Below are positions 4,465 to 5,580 of a stretch of DNA of 5,580 bases, in pieces. Within the stretch, counting starts at the first letter, position 1; each line of letters begins with the position of its first letter. The DNA is taken from assembly GCA_030066455.1 (NCBI GenBank), contig JASJBQ010000311.1, forward strand, positions 1-5,580. Reading direction: 5' to 3'. The stretch comes from Desulfobacterales bacterium (GTDB taxonomy: Bacteria > Desulfobacterota > Desulfobacteria > Desulfobacterales > UBA5852). The notes below the pieces were generated by a model that was given only the letters and a program-made list of their open reading frames with translations, was not told the DNA's origin and did not search any database. Both the position numbers and the translations under genes were made by a program.

Positions 4465-5361
4465 TCAGCGCACCAGGAGCCGCCCGGCGGTGCAGGCGCG
4501 GCAGGAGCCGGAACGAAAACGGGCGGCATCGGAGAGGGCCAGCACACCCGTGATCGGATCCTGGCGGGACGGCTCGTGGTGAACGAACAGGCGCTGCACG
4601 TCATTGAGCAGCATCTGCTGGATGGCCGTGGACAGCAGCTCCCCGGCCTGGACGGCGTGGATCGGGGTGCTCATGATCTCCCCCGCTGCGGTCTGCGGGG
4701 CGATGCCGTGGTGGTAGGCAATGATGAGATCGGTCTTGGATATGACGCCGATGGAAGACCGGGCCTCGTCCTGAATGAGGACAGCACCCATCTGTTGGGA
4801 GGTGAGCGTTTCGATCACGGTGAAAAGGGGATCGCTGTCCCGGCAGGCCCAGACCTCCGGCGTCATGACGTCCTTCACCCGGAGTCGTGATGCGGGATCG
4901 CCCCCGGAGCGCTTCAGACGCTTCTGGGCGGTCCCGCGTTCACAGGTGCGGCAATAGCGGTACAGCAAGCCCACGATGTCGGCGTAGGACAGGGTGCCGA
5001 CGACCTCCTCACGGTTGGCGCCCGTGACGTAGAGGCGGTGCACGCCGGCCGCTTCCATGATCTCCAGGGCGTCTTCCACCAGGTCGTCCGGAAAGCAGGC
5101 GATGGGTTGGCTGCCCATCACATCGCCCAACGCCATTTCCGTCGGGATTTCGCCGTAGTAGGCCCCCAGGAGGTCGGTCTTGGACACCACGCCGTGGGGG
5201 ATATCGTTGTCGGTCAGCAGGACCGCATTGGCCTTGTACCGGATCAACAGGCGGATTCCCTGTCCGATATCCGCCGTGGCGGGGAGGCTGATCACCTGCC
5301 GCCGCATGGCGGTGCTCACCGGAATCCCGCTGAAGACGCTGGCTGTTTCAACGACGGGCAT
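4465..5361 (-). CDS. Four-CBS-domain protein with two CxxC motifs
   Basis: This gene encodes 298 residues with no transmembrane segment, so it is probably cytoplasmic. Four CBS motifs lie in two tandem Bateman modules: CBS1 about 15-70 (GVVSKTDLLGAYY), CBS2 about 77-135 (VHRLYV...VGTLSYADIV), CBS3 about 161-217 (VMTPEVWACRDSD...GVISKTDLIIAYH) and CBS4 about 225-282 (IMSTPIHAV...VQRLFVHH...GVLALSDAA). Each module ends in a CxxC: C137/C140 (YCRTC) and C287/C290 (SCRAC), the second only eight residues from the C-terminus. CBS pairs bind adenosyl nucleotides such as AMP, ATP, SAM or c-di-AMP. The Cys pairs suggest metal binding or a redox switch, which is inference. There is no fused catalytic domain, so it is probably a sensor or adaptor. 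A GGAG lies 11 nt upstream of the ATG, a little far, but no better start is in frame. It follows another CBS gene by 60 nt, probably one operon. Confidence 0.9.
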   Translation of the reverse strand: MPVVETASVFSGIPVSTAMRRQVISLPATADIGQGIRLLIRYKANAVLLTDNDIPHGVVSKTDLLGAYYGEIPTEMALGDVMGSQPIACFPDDLVEDALEIMEAAGVHRLYVTGANREEVVGTLSYADIVGLLYRYCRTCERGTAQKRLKRSGGDPASRLRVKDVMTPEVWACRDSDPLFTVIETLTSQQMGAVLIQDEARSSIGVISKTDLIIAYHHGIAPQTAAGEIMSTPIHAVQAGELLSTAIQQMLLNDVQRLFVHHEPSRQDPITGVLALSDAARFRSGSCRACTAGRLLVR

Positions 5362-5421
5362 ATCGATCGTTTCTCCAGATGGCTGAACGCCAGGCCGCCC
5401 GACGCCGGCGGCGTGCAGGCA

Positions 5422-5580
5422 TCACGCTTCTTGCGTGGTAAGCATCGTCATGATCCGGTTGAACACATCGGAGACATAGACGATGCCCACCACGGTCTGA
5501 TCCGCGACCACCGGAAGTCGTCGAATGTGCTTTTTGATCATGATCTCGGCAATCACCATCAGGTGGGTGTCCGGGCGGAC
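5422..5580 (-). CDS. CBS-domain protein, C-terminal part (partial)
   Basis: The last 52 residues of a gene that continues beyond the right edge of the window. They form the second half of a CBS domain: a helix, HLMVIAEIMIKKHIRRLPVV, then a strand pair and the diagnostic VVGIVYVSDVFNRIM segment (G-h-h-x-x-S/T-D-h), with a short tail ending TTQEA and a TGA at 5422-5424. The tail has no CxxC, unlike its neighbour. It lies 60 nt upstream of the four-CBS gene on the same strand, so the two are probably co-transcribed and may form a complex or respond to the same nucleotide. The N-terminal part is not visible, so a fusion to another domain cannot be excluded. Confidence 0.85.
   Translation of the reverse strand, partial: VRPDTHLMVIAEIMIKKHIRRLPVVADQTVVGIVYVSDVFNRIMTMLTTQEA

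Noticed and set aside
1..5580. CRISPR array, tRNA or rRNA genes
   Set aside because: No regularly spaced repeats, cloverleaf or rRNA-like conserved stretch was seen on either strand.

Overview
The window is 5.6 kb of bacterial DNA, mostly an accessory stretch. All five complete genes, and the partial gene at the right end, read leftwards (minus strand). Only a short gene tail at the left edge reads rightwards. Tandem CBS-domain proteins with CxxC motifs, a small signal-peptide protein beside a probable efflux-protein tail, and the GC-rich coding style together suggest a Gram-negative, anaerobe-type proteobacterium. A Desulfobacterota (Desulfosarcina-like) source is my best guess, but it is inference and no marker gene is present.

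Layout, left to right. (1) 2-97 (+): the last 31 residues of a helical protein, possibly a TolC/CzcC-type outer-membrane efflux protein. (2) 331-672 (-): a small exported protein, convergent with the first gene, with a strong 15-bp hairpin between them. (3) 673-1268: about 600 bp without a gene. It holds a promoter candidate with direct repeats and a 148-bp element with inverted-repeat ends that pair in register (1027-1174), which looks like a MITE-like or degenerate palindromic repeat. (4) 1269-2250 (-): a toxin-antitoxin operon, with a ParD-like antitoxin overlapping a zeta-toxin-like kinase by 8 nt. Its promoter has a perfect -35 hexamer and two copies of a 9-bp repeat, one of them inside the promoter spacer. 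(5) 2275-2651: gene-free, with the TA promoter, a run of 12 G and a terminator-like stem. (6) 2652-3503 (-): an NmrA-type NAD(P)-binding protein. (7) 3717-about 4181 (-): an NTF2/SnoaL-like protein whose natural N-terminus lies upstream of its first ATG and has no ATG/GTG/TTG start. (8) 4465-5361 and 5422-5580 (-): two consecutive CBS-domain genes. The complete one has four CBS domains in two repeats, each followed by a CxxC motif.

How the genes relate: the antitoxin and toxin form one translationally coupled unit that probably represses itself through the repeated site. The NTF2-like and NmrA-like genes run in the same direction 213 nt apart and may act on related small molecules, but the gap contains its own palindromes, so separate control is possible. 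The two CBS genes are only 60 nt apart and are probably one operon, which would make them a nucleotide-sensing pair. No complete novel defence or metabolic system is visible. The items most worth a second look are the paired-end repeat, the TA operator arrangement, the missing start codon of the NTF2-like gene and the duplicated CBS-CBS-CxxC architecture.
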